Below, in pieces: positions 9,573-21,089 of a stretch of DNA of 64,000 nucleotides. The DNA comes from Papilionanthe hookeriana x Papilionanthe teres (Eukaryota > Streptophyta > Magnoliopsida > Asparagales > Orchidaceae), in the NCBI GenBank assembly GCA_022702705.1, contig CM040427.1, forward strand, positions 68,980,783 to 69,044,782, given 5' to 3'. How positions within the stretch are numbered: position 1 is the first letter of the stretch; each line of letters starts with the position of its first letter. The translations under genes and the position numbers were made by a program. The notes beneath the pieces were generated by a model that did not search any database, had not been told where the DNA came from, and saw nothing but the letters and a program-made list of their open reading frames with translations.

Positions 9573-11400
9573 TGTTGACCTCATTTTAGTGAGGTCTTAA
9601 GTTGTCCTCGTAGCCCTGGGATCTGACCTAAGAGTTCAGTATCGACCATCCTAGCGGACTGAGTAATGGAGCCCACCTCACATGAAACTTCGAGCACTTC
9701 TAGTACGTTTTGTAAGCACTCGCATGAGTAGTCCCAGCACTCGACTCTTTGTTCATGAAGTCAGGGACTAACATGTAGAGGCTCGAAAATGAGTTACAAT
9801 AGGATCAGACGTACTCGTAAACCGCCTAATGACGTTCGACTCAGCGCACGCCACGACTCGACACTTTTGGCTCGACCATCGCCGAAGCTCGTCCGGACGA
9901 TCCCGGATGACGAAACGGACCACGCGGATGCGTCCGAACGTCGACTTTAGCTAGGAAGGACACCCATATCGTACATGGTTTCGCACGCGCGCATGATCGG
10001 CACGAAAATCGATGCATTTTTTTTAATTTGCGGATCCAGGCTCGACTCGGGTTTAATTCGGGTCCGAATTAAAGTTAATCACCTCAGCCATTTGATTTTA
10101 AAATTCAAATTTTGAATTTCGAATAAACCAATTAATCCGATATTAATTAGGCTAAATTCGAGATTAATATTCTACCGAATAAACGTCTCTGCGTATGGAA
10201 ATCATTTAATTTGGCGCCCAATCACCATGTAACGGACGAACGCGGCATGGGATGGGCGGGATGGCTCTTCTCCTTATTCGACGTTAGCTCCCGCTCGCGA
10301 GATCTTCTCCCCGCTCGGCCCACCTTCTTCCCCGCGCACTACACCGAAGCTCGCTCCCGCTCGCGTCTCCTCCGCACCGCACGGAGGCCGCTTGCCTCTC
10401 CTGCAGACCGTTGCTAGCCTGCTCGCCTTCTCCCTCGACATCGAAAACCCTCGCCAGCCTTCCTCTTCCTCCTCACGCCGAAGCCCTAGTCGTTCTCCCG
10501 CACCGAAATCCATCGCTGCTCGAGCCCACGTCCTGCTCCTCGCCCTCCTGCTCGCCTGCTACGCTGAAACATCCGCCTCTGCCTCGACGTCGTTCGACCA
10601 CAGCTTCCTCGCTCGATCCCGCCTCTTGATCCCGCTCCCGCTCGCTGCTATCTCCCCGCACGGAGCCGCTCGCCCACACCCGCTCGGTTCTGCCTGCTCC
10701 TATCGATCCCGTCTCCTTCCTCTCGACACCAGAGGTTTGCTCAGCTTTTCTGCCCCTCCTCGACGGAAGCACTCGCCTTCCTCATCTGCCAGGAGCTGAG
10801 ATCCCTTCTCCTCTCTCCCTCGCGACTGGACCGAGACTCCTCTTCCCCGTGCACAAGAAGCACCGCAACTCACCTGTTCGGCCCACTGCACGTGCATCAA
10901 ACTTCCTGGTTCAGTTTTCCCAGATTGCGCCTTCCCCTCGGCATACCTCTTCATTTTGCTCCTAGCCCCAATAATTCAGGTAAAATCTGAACCTTCTCCT
11001 CTAATTTGTGGCATATATGGCTAGAGATCTTTTGGTCATGAATTTCTTTGTTATTCCGCAATTTAATTCCTAAGTTTGTTCAATTTCGTTTCTAGCTATG
11101 CCACCTTTCTTTACTCATGAAAATATGGATGAAGCCATTAGCATATGATTTATTCTCTTATAATATCTCACAAATTTTTTTGGATTTCCTTTGCCTTGGA
11201 TCCACACCAAGGGATGGGTTTTGCTAGTGGGTGGACATTGAATTCTTACTTTTATGCTTGAGATTCTTTCCTGTTGCTCTATAAGATTACATGCGTAACT
11301 CTATATTTTTGTCATCTTTTTTTTTTTAAAAGAGCACTTATTTTTCTTTTGAAAGACTAATATGGCCACCAAAGAGGCAACGATGTTTTCTTGGCATGTT
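9573..11400. repeat. Diverged long direct repeat, copy 1 (LTR-like)
   Basis: Begins TGTTGACCTCATT and shares several colinear blocks with the repeat at 15772: the start itself, a GACT..CCCAC..CACTTC block (about 9657-9700 versus 15853-15898), a ~65-bp block CCGGATGACGAAAC..TTTAGCTAGGAA (9903-9968 versus 16235-16300), a CT-rich segment (about 10260-10960), and a TGGCC-CCAAAGAGG block near 11364. A strong donor-like CAG/GTAAAA lies near 10977. The TG start and length (over 1.7 kb) suggest an LTR; the end is not resolved. ORFs in the CT-rich segment are low-complexity shadows. Confidence 0.5.
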
Positions 11401-11639
11401 TTGAGTTGTTGTGGGAAGGATAATGCTTCTTTGCCATTTTGTTTTTTTTTATTATTCCGGGCATCCGAATGCAATCATTATGATGCTCCAAAAGAGCATC
11501 CACTTCAAGATAAAATTCTCTTTGCTTGTTTTGTACTTTGAACCTCCAAATGCAATCACTACGATGCCCCAAATGGTCGTTTGTTGCAGGAGTTAAATGG
11601 CTCTTTGACGGTTTTATTTGAAAATTGGAAGAACTGTTT

Positions 11640-12275
11640 TCTACTCTATATGCTTGCTGATTTTGGGGTGCTTTAAAAGTTATTTTCTGCTTTATATACT
11701 TGATGTTTGAAGCATTGGAAGTGCTGTAAGAAGCAGTTTGGGTCTTAGAAGTCGCTGTCCAGTGTTTGGGGAATTGCTGCTAACGGTTGTGAGAGGCTTA
11801 AAAGTGTTGTTTGACTATTTGAAAGTGCTGTGAAAGCTGTTAATTGCTGTAGAAAGCTGCTGGCCATAGCTGTTTAGTGCTGTAGGTGCTGTAGAAAGCA
11901 GCTGTTTGCTGCGAAAGCTGTGGGAAAGCGGTTGTTTGCTGTGAGAAGCTGCTTTTAGCTGTAGGAGTGCTGTGAGGACATTGGAAGTGCTGTCTAGTGC
12001 TCGGGATTGTTGTTTGGAGTTGCAAATCTCTGTAGAAGTGCTATTTGAAGTTTATAATTGCTGTGAGTAGCTGTTTGAAAGTTGCTAGTCATTGTAGAAG
12101 TGCTATTTGAAGTTTATAATTGTTGTGAGTAGCTATTTGGAAGTTGCTTAGTCATTGTAGAAGTATTGCTCGAGGTTTATAATTGTTGGGAGAGTCTGTT
12201 TGGAGTTGCAAATCAATGTAGGATGCCGTAGGAAGCATCGGAGCCATTGTCCGGAGTTGTAAGAAGCCCTCTTGC
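11640..12275 (+). repeat. Degenerate GCTGT-rich tandem array, with ~70-bp units at its end
   Basis: From about 11640 the sequence is a loose repetition of words such as AAGCTGTTTG and GTGCTGTAGG, with no constant period. From about 12030 a clearer ~70-bp unit (GAAGTGCTATTTGAAG, TTTATAATTG, GTGAGTAGCT) occurs about three times with increasing divergence. There is no coding potential. The 11400-11640 interval before it is unremarkable. Confidence 0.6.
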
Positions 12276-12489
12276 CCACCTGGGTTTGGTCTTATTCGAT
12301 TATCATTTAAACGTTTTCTAGGTCGGCACACTTGCTGTTTTCCCCCTTGGTTTTGCTCCTTTTTGAAAGTGGGCCGACCTTCTCATTTCTTTTGTTTCAT
12401 TTTACTTGTTAAACGGTTAAGTCATAAAAAAAGGGGAAATTTCTGATTTAACTTGGGGAAGGTAAATCACTCTTAATACTGCAAGACAT

Positions 12490-12862
12490 AAGTTAGAGTG
12501 TAGAACTCCATGAGTCTTCGGTATACACCTTAGGTGAACCCCATTTACCTAACCCGCAGGTGTAGAATCCCCAGGTCTTAGGTAGACACCACTGTGTGAG
12601 AGTCACCCACCTAGTCCTCGGCGATAGGCTTCCTAAAGTTAGGAGCACACCCTCAGGTGAGAGTCATCCATCTAAATCACGAGCATAGAGCCTCCTATAC
12701 GCTGAGAAGACACCTAGGTGAGAGTCATCCACCTAAATCACAACGATAGACTTCCTAGATTTTAAGACGCATCCACAGGTGAGAACCCATCCACCTAATC
12801 CTCGACGTAGAGCTCCAGATTTTTGAGAGCACATCCTGGTGAGAGCCCATCCATCTAACCTT
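12490..12862 (+). repeat. ~62-bp tandem array, about six copies
   Basis: The unit carries CAGGTGAGAGTCATCCACCT, then AAATC(A/C)-CG-CGATAGACTTCCTA, then a GA-rich stretch ending CACACC. Copies are recognised by GTGAGAG/ACCCATC at about 12594, 12657, 12719, 12779 and 12839, spacing about 60-63 bp. The copies differ by substitutions and small indels. No function is suggested by the sequence. Confidence 0.75.
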
Positions 12863-14938
12863 CGAATGCACGGCGAACTGTAAGCACTGACCCTAATTCA
12901 CAAAGCCATTCAAGACACTAGACTGGAAGGAATCTGCACGGAGCTGGTTCGCGCTTCCTTAATTAAATCAACGTGGAATTCCCTAAATGACTTAACCAAT
13001 AATAAAACCCAATCGCACCGGATTGAGAGCGAACATTACTACTCAAATCCTCCACAATAATCGGGACATTTGTTTTGCCACATATGGATCATCGGATCGG
13101 TATAAGTCCGAGATGCAGGTGGCGAGGCGATGATAATAATGCTTTATGTGTGCTTATACGAGGATACGAGGGATAATTAGAATAGTATCTCTACCTCGAG
13201 GACCTTGATAAGGGAGAGGAAAGGACCAGATGATACTGATTCACCGACTCTCTGGTGAGATCGTTTCACACGACGATCTTGGGTCGTTAGTAGTCACAAG
13301 CACGATTAGAGTGAGTAGCACAGTGATTTATTATTTTACAAAAAAATAAATAAATAAATAAAACAAAAACCTCTTTCTTGTTAAAAAAAGAAGCTGCGTA
13401 AGAAAAACTTAAACAACTTTTGCATGAAAATCGAAGAATATTTTTTTATAAAATATATATAAAGGTCCATGGTTAGTCACTTGGATTAGGTTAAGACTAC
13501 CCTTCATGGATCGTCGGGTCGGTAACTCTTATTCGAGGTCGAATAGCACTGATACAAGTCTCCGAGCCCTCCGCCTCTACCGATGTCTTATACCCGGTTC
13601 GATATTTCGTATGTGATTACTGAGTTTTACGTGTGCTTTCTACGACTCGTTTTTCTTTCGACTTTCGTGATTTGAGTTTTCTCGCTCTGCTTATTTTCCG
13701 AGAAGTCCATTTAAATCCATTGCAAGTCGTGACATGCTTGCAATACTAAATCATCACGACTGCATGAGATGCCTGAGTACACATTTACGTTTTAAGTCTT
13801 TGCAATTTCATTTGTCTACTTTCTTCGTGACTTTACTTTCAAAGACTTTTATTCTGCAGTGAATTTACTTTACTCGTACGCAAAACCGAAAACAACAACA
13901 AAACCTGAAACACCGAAACACATTTGCAAAGCCATTTGAACCTTAGACCTTAGGATCACTACTTGACCGAAGCTTGGAGCTAACTCCAGTAGGCAATGAC
14001 AATGAGGAGCTTGGATTGAGCAACGAGAGGATCTTCAATAATGAAAACTCTTCCAGTTTAAATAACAACATATAAGACTTCGAGGCTAGCTCGCCATGCG
14101 ACATAAACCCTCACTCTCCTCTTTGAGCTTCGTGCAACCAGTGTTGCGCAGCCGTAAGTCCTAACTCGCTTTAGGTTCGAGGTTGTCGTACGGTACGACG
14201 TAAACCCTCATATCTCACGTAAGTTATTTGCATGATTGGGTATTATGCGAGTGTAAGTCCCAAATAATAAAATTGGCAGGATTAAACAATTAATTAAGAT
14301 CGCCTCCAAAACGCAGCCACACCATAGGATAGTTGGGAAGTCACTGGGGCTCGCCTCAGATCTGTGATATCCCCTACATTTTCTTTTCTTTGGACTCCTG
14401 GAAATAACTGTTCCCATTTGAGCCACTCCCATTGCTTTCCACGTCCTACCGTGAAGCACTAAACCATCGAATTCTTGAAGACGAACCACCGATCGTTATC
14501 GAGAGTTTTCTCGAAGTGACACCAGTCATTTGAGATGTAATTAACTATAGAGGCTTGCCTATATAGGAACTCGGAACAGGGTAAAATAATCCCTACCTAG
14601 TATTCCTATTAGGTAGGGGAGCTTGTCAGTACGTATAAAGGTTCGCGGATCAAACGGATGTCGCGAGTCCTTTAGTTCGTATGATTGGGTCTACCGTCGC
14701 GAGATACATTACTCTTTCGAGAAGGTGTATCACTTGTGACACTGGAGCACGATTATGCAAATTGCTTGGACAAATGAGATCCAAGGCGGTCTCGTTTTTC
14801 GAAATTAAAAATACACTACTTTCAAAGCTACTTTCAAAATCACATACCTTTTTATATTAAACTAAATCACCAGATTTTTATATTCTTTTAAAGAAAAAAA
14901 AAAAGCCGGCCGACAATTACTTTGAGATCTTTTCTCTT
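12863..14938. other. Unassigned repeat-like DNA, no gene recognised
   Basis: No domain-bearing ORF on either strand. The segment lies between the two LTR-like direct repeats and could be the noncoding interior of a non-autonomous element, or nested debris. The composition is mixed, with an A-rich stretch near 13340-13450. Confidence 0.35.
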
Positions 14939-15770
14939 GTGGTGAAGCTCACAACCATCAAGATGGTACTGGCTATGGTTGCTACCGAAGATTTATTTCT
15001 TGAGCAATTAGATGTGAAGACAACTTTTCTTCATGGAAATCTTGAAGAAGACATCTATATGAGCCAAATTGAGGGGTTCGTGGTACAGGGGAATCAAGAA
15101 TTAGTTTGCAAACTGAAGAAGAGCTTGTATGGCCTGAAGCAAGCTTCTAGACAGTGGTACAAGAAGTTTGATAAATTACATGCTGATACGAGTACGACGG
15201 ATGTCGGACAGATCGATTATTCGTTATATGTCGAAGATTTCTTAGAAACTATTATATCATTCTACTACATGTGGATGATATGTTTATTGCATGGCCAATA
15301 TTGATGAGATCAATAATCTGAAGAAGTAGATGTCAGAGCACTTTGCAATGAAGAATTTAGGAGAGGCAAAGCAAATCCTTGGCATGAGGATTGTCAGAGA
15401 TCGAGTTAGAGGCACTTTGAGGCTTTCATAAGTTGAATATGTGAAAAAGGTGCTTAGCAGGTTCAATATGGACAAAGTCAAACCAGTTGACACACCTTTG
15501 GACAGTCATTTCAGACTCAGCAAGAATCAATCACTCAAGTCAGAGGAGAAACATGACAACATGAGTAAGGTTCCCTATGCTTCAGCTATTGATTCACTTA
15601 TGTATGTTACGGTTTGCACAAAACCGAACATTGCCCATGCAGTGAGAGTTATGAGCAGATACATGAGTAAACCAGAGAAAAAATATTGGGAAGCTTTGAA
15701 GTGAATCTTGAGATCATAAGAGGCTCTTCAAAAACTTGCTTGTGTTTCTCAGGAAAGAGCTTGGAGGTAC
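14939..15770 (+). pseudogene. Ty1/copia reverse transcriptase fragment
   Basis: 14939-15304 contains EQLDVKTTFLHGNLEEDIYM, the copia RT block around the first catalytic Asp, and CKLKKSLYGLKQASRQWYKK. 15441-15704 carries YVKKVLSRFNM, PVDTPLDSHFRLSK, VPYASAIDSLMY and MSRYMSKPEKKYWEALK, the blocks before RNase H. The YVDD region near 15265 is frameshifted (YMWMICLL in the visible frame), and 15305-15440 holds LGEAKQILGMRI in another frame. Text resembling the start of RNase H runs to about 15770. No gag, integrase or own LTR is recognised, so this is a fragment abutting the LTR-like repeat. Confidence 0.85.
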
Positions 15771-15771
15771 A

Positions 15772-17100
15772 TGTTGACCTCATTGGTGAGGTCTCTTCCT
15801 CTTTTTAGAGCCTAAAATCTAGCTTTAAGATCTCCTGTTTGACTTTCCTAGTTGACTAGTACTGGGTCCCACACCAACTAGAAATTCAAGCCACTTCTTG
15901 ACTCATTGTAATCTCATACGGATGGTTTCAAATCCTTGACACTTAGTCGAGTCGATTAAAACCAACATATTGAAACTCAAGTCGAGTACACATAGGAATT
16001 GAAAATGCCTTAGGAGATTCATTGTGACTTTTGTGCGTATTCACGATACACGGACACCATGATTCACAATTCACACACTCAATGCACATCAACTCTGAAA
16101 TTCACATCACACACATTTATATATTTCATAATTAATTAAAATTGAAAACAATTTTCAAAATAATCGAGCACGAATTCAAAATTTAAAGAAAATTGAATTT
16201 GACGTATTTTCGACTTGATCGTCGACGAAGTTGTCCGGATGACGAAACAGATCGCGCAAGTGCGTCCAGAACGTCGATTTTAGCTAGGAATGACACTTAT
16301 TTCGATATAGCTTCATGTGCAAGCGGAAAGTGCGCAAATTGGGAGATTTTAAGTGTTAAATACTATGAAATTAATTAATTAAAAAAATCATTTTTGCTAA
16401 ATCCTTAACTTACCCTCGCGCTCCTCTCCCAATTCTTCTCCTTCCCAATAGTGAGCCAAGCCTCTGCCCTAGCTCTTGTCGAAGCCCTCTCCTCTTTGTG
16501 ATACCTTGACCCGAGTGGAACCCTAGGTGCTCCCTTCTCCCTCTCCCTCACGTGAAGAAGAGTTGACCCCTTTGTCCTTGTCCGACATTCCCTGCCCGAG
16601 GATCTTGATCCTGAAGACTACAAGCAACGGGTTTCCTACTCAGGTAAGGGTTGATGCCGCGAATTTGTCTCTCGAATCATTAGGTTAGCAATCCCCTCTT
16701 CTTCCTGATGCTTCTCTCGCTGCCACCTGCTTTCCACTTCACCCGTCGCTCTTTGGTTGCCTCACCTCCGGTAAGTAGAGGGCATTTCTTCTCCTCCGCC
16801 TTTGGCTATAAAAGGCCTTCTTTGAGGGATGCATAGCGTTGTTGCATTTTTGGCTAGTGGTTCTCCTGTCTAGTTCATCTTGTATGTGTTTGAAGTTTCT
16901 TGTAGGTGCTAAGGGGTTGTTACTGGATTTTCACTGGTTGTGTGCATTTGCTGTGGTATTACTGGTTCTCTTTTTCTAGCCTAGAGATTCTTATGCTTAA
17001 ATCTCTTGGTCATTGGGAGTAATAATTCTTTCCTTCTCCTCTTCATTTTGATCAGCTTGGCCTCCAAAGAGGTTCTTAACCTTGTGAGTGGCTTCTGATT
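15772..17100. repeat. Diverged long direct repeat, copy 2 (LTR-like)
   Basis: Counterpart of the repeat starting at 9573, with the same TGTTGACCTCATT start and colinear blocks up to the TGGCCTCCAAAGAGG word near 17060. Donor-like CAG/GTAAGG (16641-16646) and CCG/GTAAGT (16768-16775) follow its CT-rich part, in a position parallel to the CAG/GTAAAA of copy 1. Copies are perhaps 60-80% identical block by block by eye, so both are old. The ORF at 16193-16378 is a chance frame. Confidence 0.5.
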
Positions 17101-17837
17101 AAGTGCTTGCTATACAAGACTTGCGTGTTTACATATCTGCACCTACATGTTCATATATATGGTTGCCTGTCACTTGGGCTCTTAGCATGAATTTTTTTTT
17201 TTTTTTTTTGGTTCATTTACTTGCGCGACAAAGTATAAAATCAGGCATGAGTGGTGTCTAAATAAGTTGTGTATTGTAAGAGGAAGGAACATAAATATGG
17301 GTGGTGATTGTTTATTCTCCGAAGTTCATATTTGATAGATTTTGGAGTTGCTTGCGGAGTTTTGTCAAGGTAATTGTAGGCATACTAGATTTGGCTATCA
17401 TTTGTCCTGCAAAAGTGTTTTGGAGTTGCTCGCGGGTTCATTTTCTGCTCTCTTTTCATTTCCTGTAACACTCTGACATTGGTTCATTGTCCCTCTGGCT
17501 TGGTTTGCTCGTTCCCATTTCTTTGTTCTATTTGGTCACTCTGTTTTGTTTGGATCCCATTGCAACATTCTTACTGTTCATTTTCTTGCTTGTCTGAGTT
17601 ACTGCTTTTGATATGGCGTTTATCTCTTGAAATTAATTATTCTGTTTGTTTTCTTGGTCAGAATGCTTTGAAATTTTGTAAATAACAATGTATTAAGTGT
17701 TATACATGCAATTGCTCCTTTCAGATACAGTGATCAGCCGTTTTAAAGGCAATTTTCCTGGTGGCAAAGGTGTGTATGGGCTCGTTCCTCAAGCTTCTAA
17801 CTCGTGAGCTCCCAACAACACTCCGACTCTCTCACAA
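17100..17837. other. T-rich, intron-like DNA; one weak exon-like island
   Basis: There is no supported gene. A 45-base island at 17725-17769 is bounded by an AG acceptor after a pyrimidine tract and a GT donor and is open in one phase, but nothing else supports it. Poly-T near 17190-17210. Confidence 0.25.
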
Positions 17838-17922
17838 ACAACCACGAAATTCGTCATAAGGGGCTGCTCTAATTCGGCTACCGAACAACCCCGAAATTCG
17901 CTTTAAGGGGCTGCTCCAATTC
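17838..17922 (+). repeat. 47-bp tandem duplication
   Basis: Two copies (17838 and 17885) sharing CGAAATTCG and AAGGGGCTGCTC, with a few substitutions. Confidence 0.75.
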
Positions 17923-17985
17923 TTGGTTATTCCATGTTAAAAATCTTGGTGACTCTTTCTACTATTATTTTCTGTATTTGTTGGA

Positions 17986-18122
17986 TTTTCGTACAATATT
18001 CGGACATTAAATTATTATTCTTTTGCTGCAAATCTTCGAGCACAATATGTCTGTGTTTGCTTGTTTTTCGTACAATATTCGGACGTTAAATTGTTATTCT
18101 TCTGCTGCAAATCTTCGAGCAC
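17986..18122 (+). repeat. 79-bp tandem duplication
   Basis: TTTTCGTACAATATTCGGAC starts at 17986 and 18065. Each copy ends in TGCTGCAAATCTTCGAGCAC. The same end-word (TTTTGC-GCAAATCT) recurs at about 20101 and 22223, marking junctions of the macro-repeat downstream. Confidence 0.85.
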
Positions 18123-18136
18123 TGTGTGTGTGTGTT

Positions 18137-18311
18137 ACGAAAAATTTTTGCATCAGGATTCTGCAACTGCGGACTCCTCATCTCCACCACCTATCATGCA
18201 AAGTGTATGAGTGGTGGGTCTCATTTTTTTTTTTTTTTTTTTAAATGGTACGATGTGTGGTTGAGATTGGACTCCGCACGTAGCTCTACGTGCGATGCAA
18301 AAATTTTTCGT
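18137..18311. mobile_element. Foldback MITE-like element (175 bp)
   Basis: Termini ACGAAAAATTTTTGCATC (18137) and its reverse complement (ending 18311) form an inverted repeat extending imperfectly inward for about 60 bp (GCGGACTCC and CACCACC against GGAGTCC and GGTTG on the other arm). Inside the right arm lies a perfect 20-bp palindrome, CGCACGTAGCTCTACGTGCG (18275-18294). A poly-T run occupies the loop. It resembles the elements at 27207 and 45426 in carrying a GGAGTCCG word beside a small palindrome. Confidence 0.65.
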
Positions 18312-18344
18312 GTGTTACATGTGTGTGTGTGTGTTCATATTTTT

Positions 18345-20090
18345 TCGAATTAAATTAAATAGTAAATATTAATTCCAAAAAGGATATTCATAGAAGCTGC
18401 ATCACTGGATACCATAAATTCTTATTGTAAATACCTGACTAATTTTAAGCGTCAATAAATCACTAAATAATGCCAATATCTCCTCATCCTTCCATATACT
18501 CGTTATATCATTTCAAGGTGGAAGGAGAAAATGCATTGGTGGAGGAGTCATCTTTGTGGAAGATCCTTTACTTGCCATTTAAACTTTACAATAAGAATTC
18601 ATGGCATTTATTACTGTAATATATGTTTTTTTATTAAATATTATCACTTTAATTAAATTACCTTTATTAAATTCTTTTCTCGACTTTATATAATCCTATT
18701 TGTGCCAGCATCTGCTGAACTAATTTTTTCAAGAACAGAGGACATCTCTAACATTAAAATAATTAATGTTCTATTAAATTTATAATTATTTTAAAAGATT
18801 ATTATAAAAAAAGAAAATTGCAAATTAAAATGGAAATTAACAATAAAACCTTTGGGGCTTAGCCCAATGAGGGTTTTAAGGGATTGATGTCAAGATTACC
18901 CCTTTAATCATGAAGCCACCTTAAAACAACCCGGGCTCAAACTTGACTTGGTTAAACTTTGCTTAGTTCTAAATCACACTTAGACCTAACCCGAGTACTT
19001 AGATTGGACCCCACCCAATAGAAGTCAATCTTGGTCTCACCACCAATAATACTTAACCCGGCTCAAGCCAAACTAAAGTTTGATCTTGGTCTAACTTAAC
19101 TTAGACCTACTCCAACTTAAACCCTACTAAGTCTAACTCAACTTAGACTTAATTCAAGTTAGACCCTACTAGGTCTAACCTAACTTGGACAGGTTAGAAC
19201 TAATGCAACTAAATCTCTACAAGGTCTAACCTAACTTAGACCCAGTCCAACTTAAACAGTACTAGGTCTAACCTAAATTAGACCTAGTGCAACTTAAATC
19301 CTACTAGGTCAAACTTAACTTAGACATAATTCAACTTAAATCTTTCTTGATCTAACCTAACTCAGGCCTAACACAATTTGAACCCTTCTAGATCTAACCC
19401 AACTTAGTCCTACCAAACCAACTTAAAGCACCAGGTTAACCCGACCTAACTCGGGTTAACCCAAGTTAACTTAAATCACCGGATCAAAGCAACCTAACTC
19501 GGGTTAACCCAAATCAACTTAAATCACTTGGTCAACCCGACCTAACTTGGGTTGACCCAAATCAGTTTAACTGACCGAGTTAACCCAACCTAACTCTGGT
19601 TAACCCAAATCAACTTTAATCGTCAGTTCAACCTGACCTAACTTGGGTTAACCCAAATCAACTTAAGTCACTTGGTCAACCCAATCTAACTCGGGTTAAC
19701 CTCAAATCAACTTAAACCACCGGGTCAACCAGATCTAACTCGGGTTAACCCAAACCGACTCAAATATCCCGGATCAATCCGACTTAACTCAGGTCAACTT
19801 GATCAAGAACTCGACTTCGAACTTAACTTAAATCCAACTAAACCGAGTTTAATTAAAGATCGACTCATGTTTAACTCAACTTAGACTTGATTCGATTAAG
19901 GGAAGAGTCAAACCTAATGTAACTTAGGCTCCAAGTGTAACTCAAGTTAGATTTGACCAAACTCTGGAAGCTTAACCCGAGTCAACCCAACTTAAATCCG
20001 GTTAACTCAAAATTAACTTGGTCCGATTTGGATCAACTCAGCCCAACCCAGAATTAGTCCAAATCAATTAGACTTAGCTTGACCCCAGTT
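18345..20090 (+). repeat. Macro-repeat copy 1
   Basis: First full copy of a ~2-kb tandem unit. Shared landmarks with copy 2 include AGTAAATATTAAT (18361; 20259; 22331 in copy 3), the CATCACTGGATACCATAAATT word, and ACTTGACTTGGTTAAACTTT (18941; 21091). The first third is AT-rich; from about 18940 it becomes an array of TAACC/ACTTAGACCTA words. No ORF is supported. Confidence 0.85.
18940..19800 (+). repeat. Degenerate TAACC/ACTTAGACC array inside macro-repeat copy 1
   Basis: Two sub-types follow each other. At 18940-19400 a ~45-bp unit built on AACTTAGACCTA and TACTAGGTCTAAC repeats. At about 19400-19800 a ~46-bp unit built on GACCTAACTCGGGTTAACCC, AAATCAACTTAAATCACC and GGTCAA repeats. It is strand-asymmetric and lacks cytosine-rich coding bias. 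Confidence 0.8.
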
Positions 20091-20129
20091 AAATTATTAT
20101 TCTTTTGCAGCAAATCTTCTAGCACAATT

Positions 20130-20195
20130 TGTATGTATGTATGTATGTATGCATGTATGTATGTGTGTGTGTGTGTGTGTGTATATATGCATGTG

Positions 20196-20231
<36 letters not shown>
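20130..20231 (+). repeat. Compound microsatellite (ATGT)n-(GT)n-(AT)n
   Basis: ATGT repeats, then GT repeats, then AT repeats. Sits at the start of macro-repeat copy 2; a shorter counterpart is at 22256-22302. The two ORFs here are artefacts. Confidence 0.95.
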
Positions 20232-21089
20232 ATTTCATTTTTTTTAATTGAATTAAATAGTAAATATTAATACCTAAAAAGAAAATATTCATAGAAGCCA
20301 CATCAATGGATACCATAAATTCTTATTATAAATACATGACTAATTTTTAGCATCAATAAATCACTAAATAATGCCATCTCTTACATCCTTCCATAAACTT
20401 GCCATTTAAAATTTACAATAATAATTCATGCATTTATTACTGTAATATATATTTTTTTATTATTTATTATCACTTTAATTAAATTATTTTATTAAATATT
20501 ACCACTTCAATTAAATTACCTTATTTAAATTCTTTTCTTTGTAAAACATCTCTTTACTTGCCATTTAAAATTTACAGTAAGAATTCATGGCATTTATTAC
20601 TGTAATATACGTTTTTTATTAAATATTATCACTTTAATTAAATTACCTTAATTAAATTCTTTTATTGATTTTATATAATCCTATTTGTGCTAGCATTCTG
20701 CTCAACTAATTTTTCAAGATCAGGGGCTTCTCCAACATTAAAATAACTAATGTTCTATTAAGTTTATAATTCTTTTAAAAGGTAATTGTAAAAAATTAGA
20801 CAATTACAAATTAAAATAGAAATTAAAATAAAATTTAGGGCAGTATAATCAAACCTTGAAATGACAATTTTCGCCTTTATGAACTCTAAAATAAAAATTA
20901 GGAAGCTATGGATAAAAAAGTAAAATCAAAATTTTACATCTTTGCGCAGATTGCCCCTTAAATATTTAATTTAAAACACAAAGTCAAACCTTAGGGGCTT
21001 AGCCCAATGAGAGTTTTAAGGGATTGACGTCATGATTACCCTTTTAATCATGAAGCCACCTTAAAACGACCCGGGCTTAGCCCAGATAG

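Noticed and set aside
10211..10954. Several long Ser/Pro/Arg-rich ORFs on both strands
   Set aside because: A CT-rich, low-complexity segment of an LTR-like repeat opens frames on both strands; no domain.
17725..17769. Exon-like island with good acceptor and donor
   Set aside because: Only 45 bases, no homology recognised and no partner exon with a matching phase demonstrated; kept only as a test in the orphan-exon finding.
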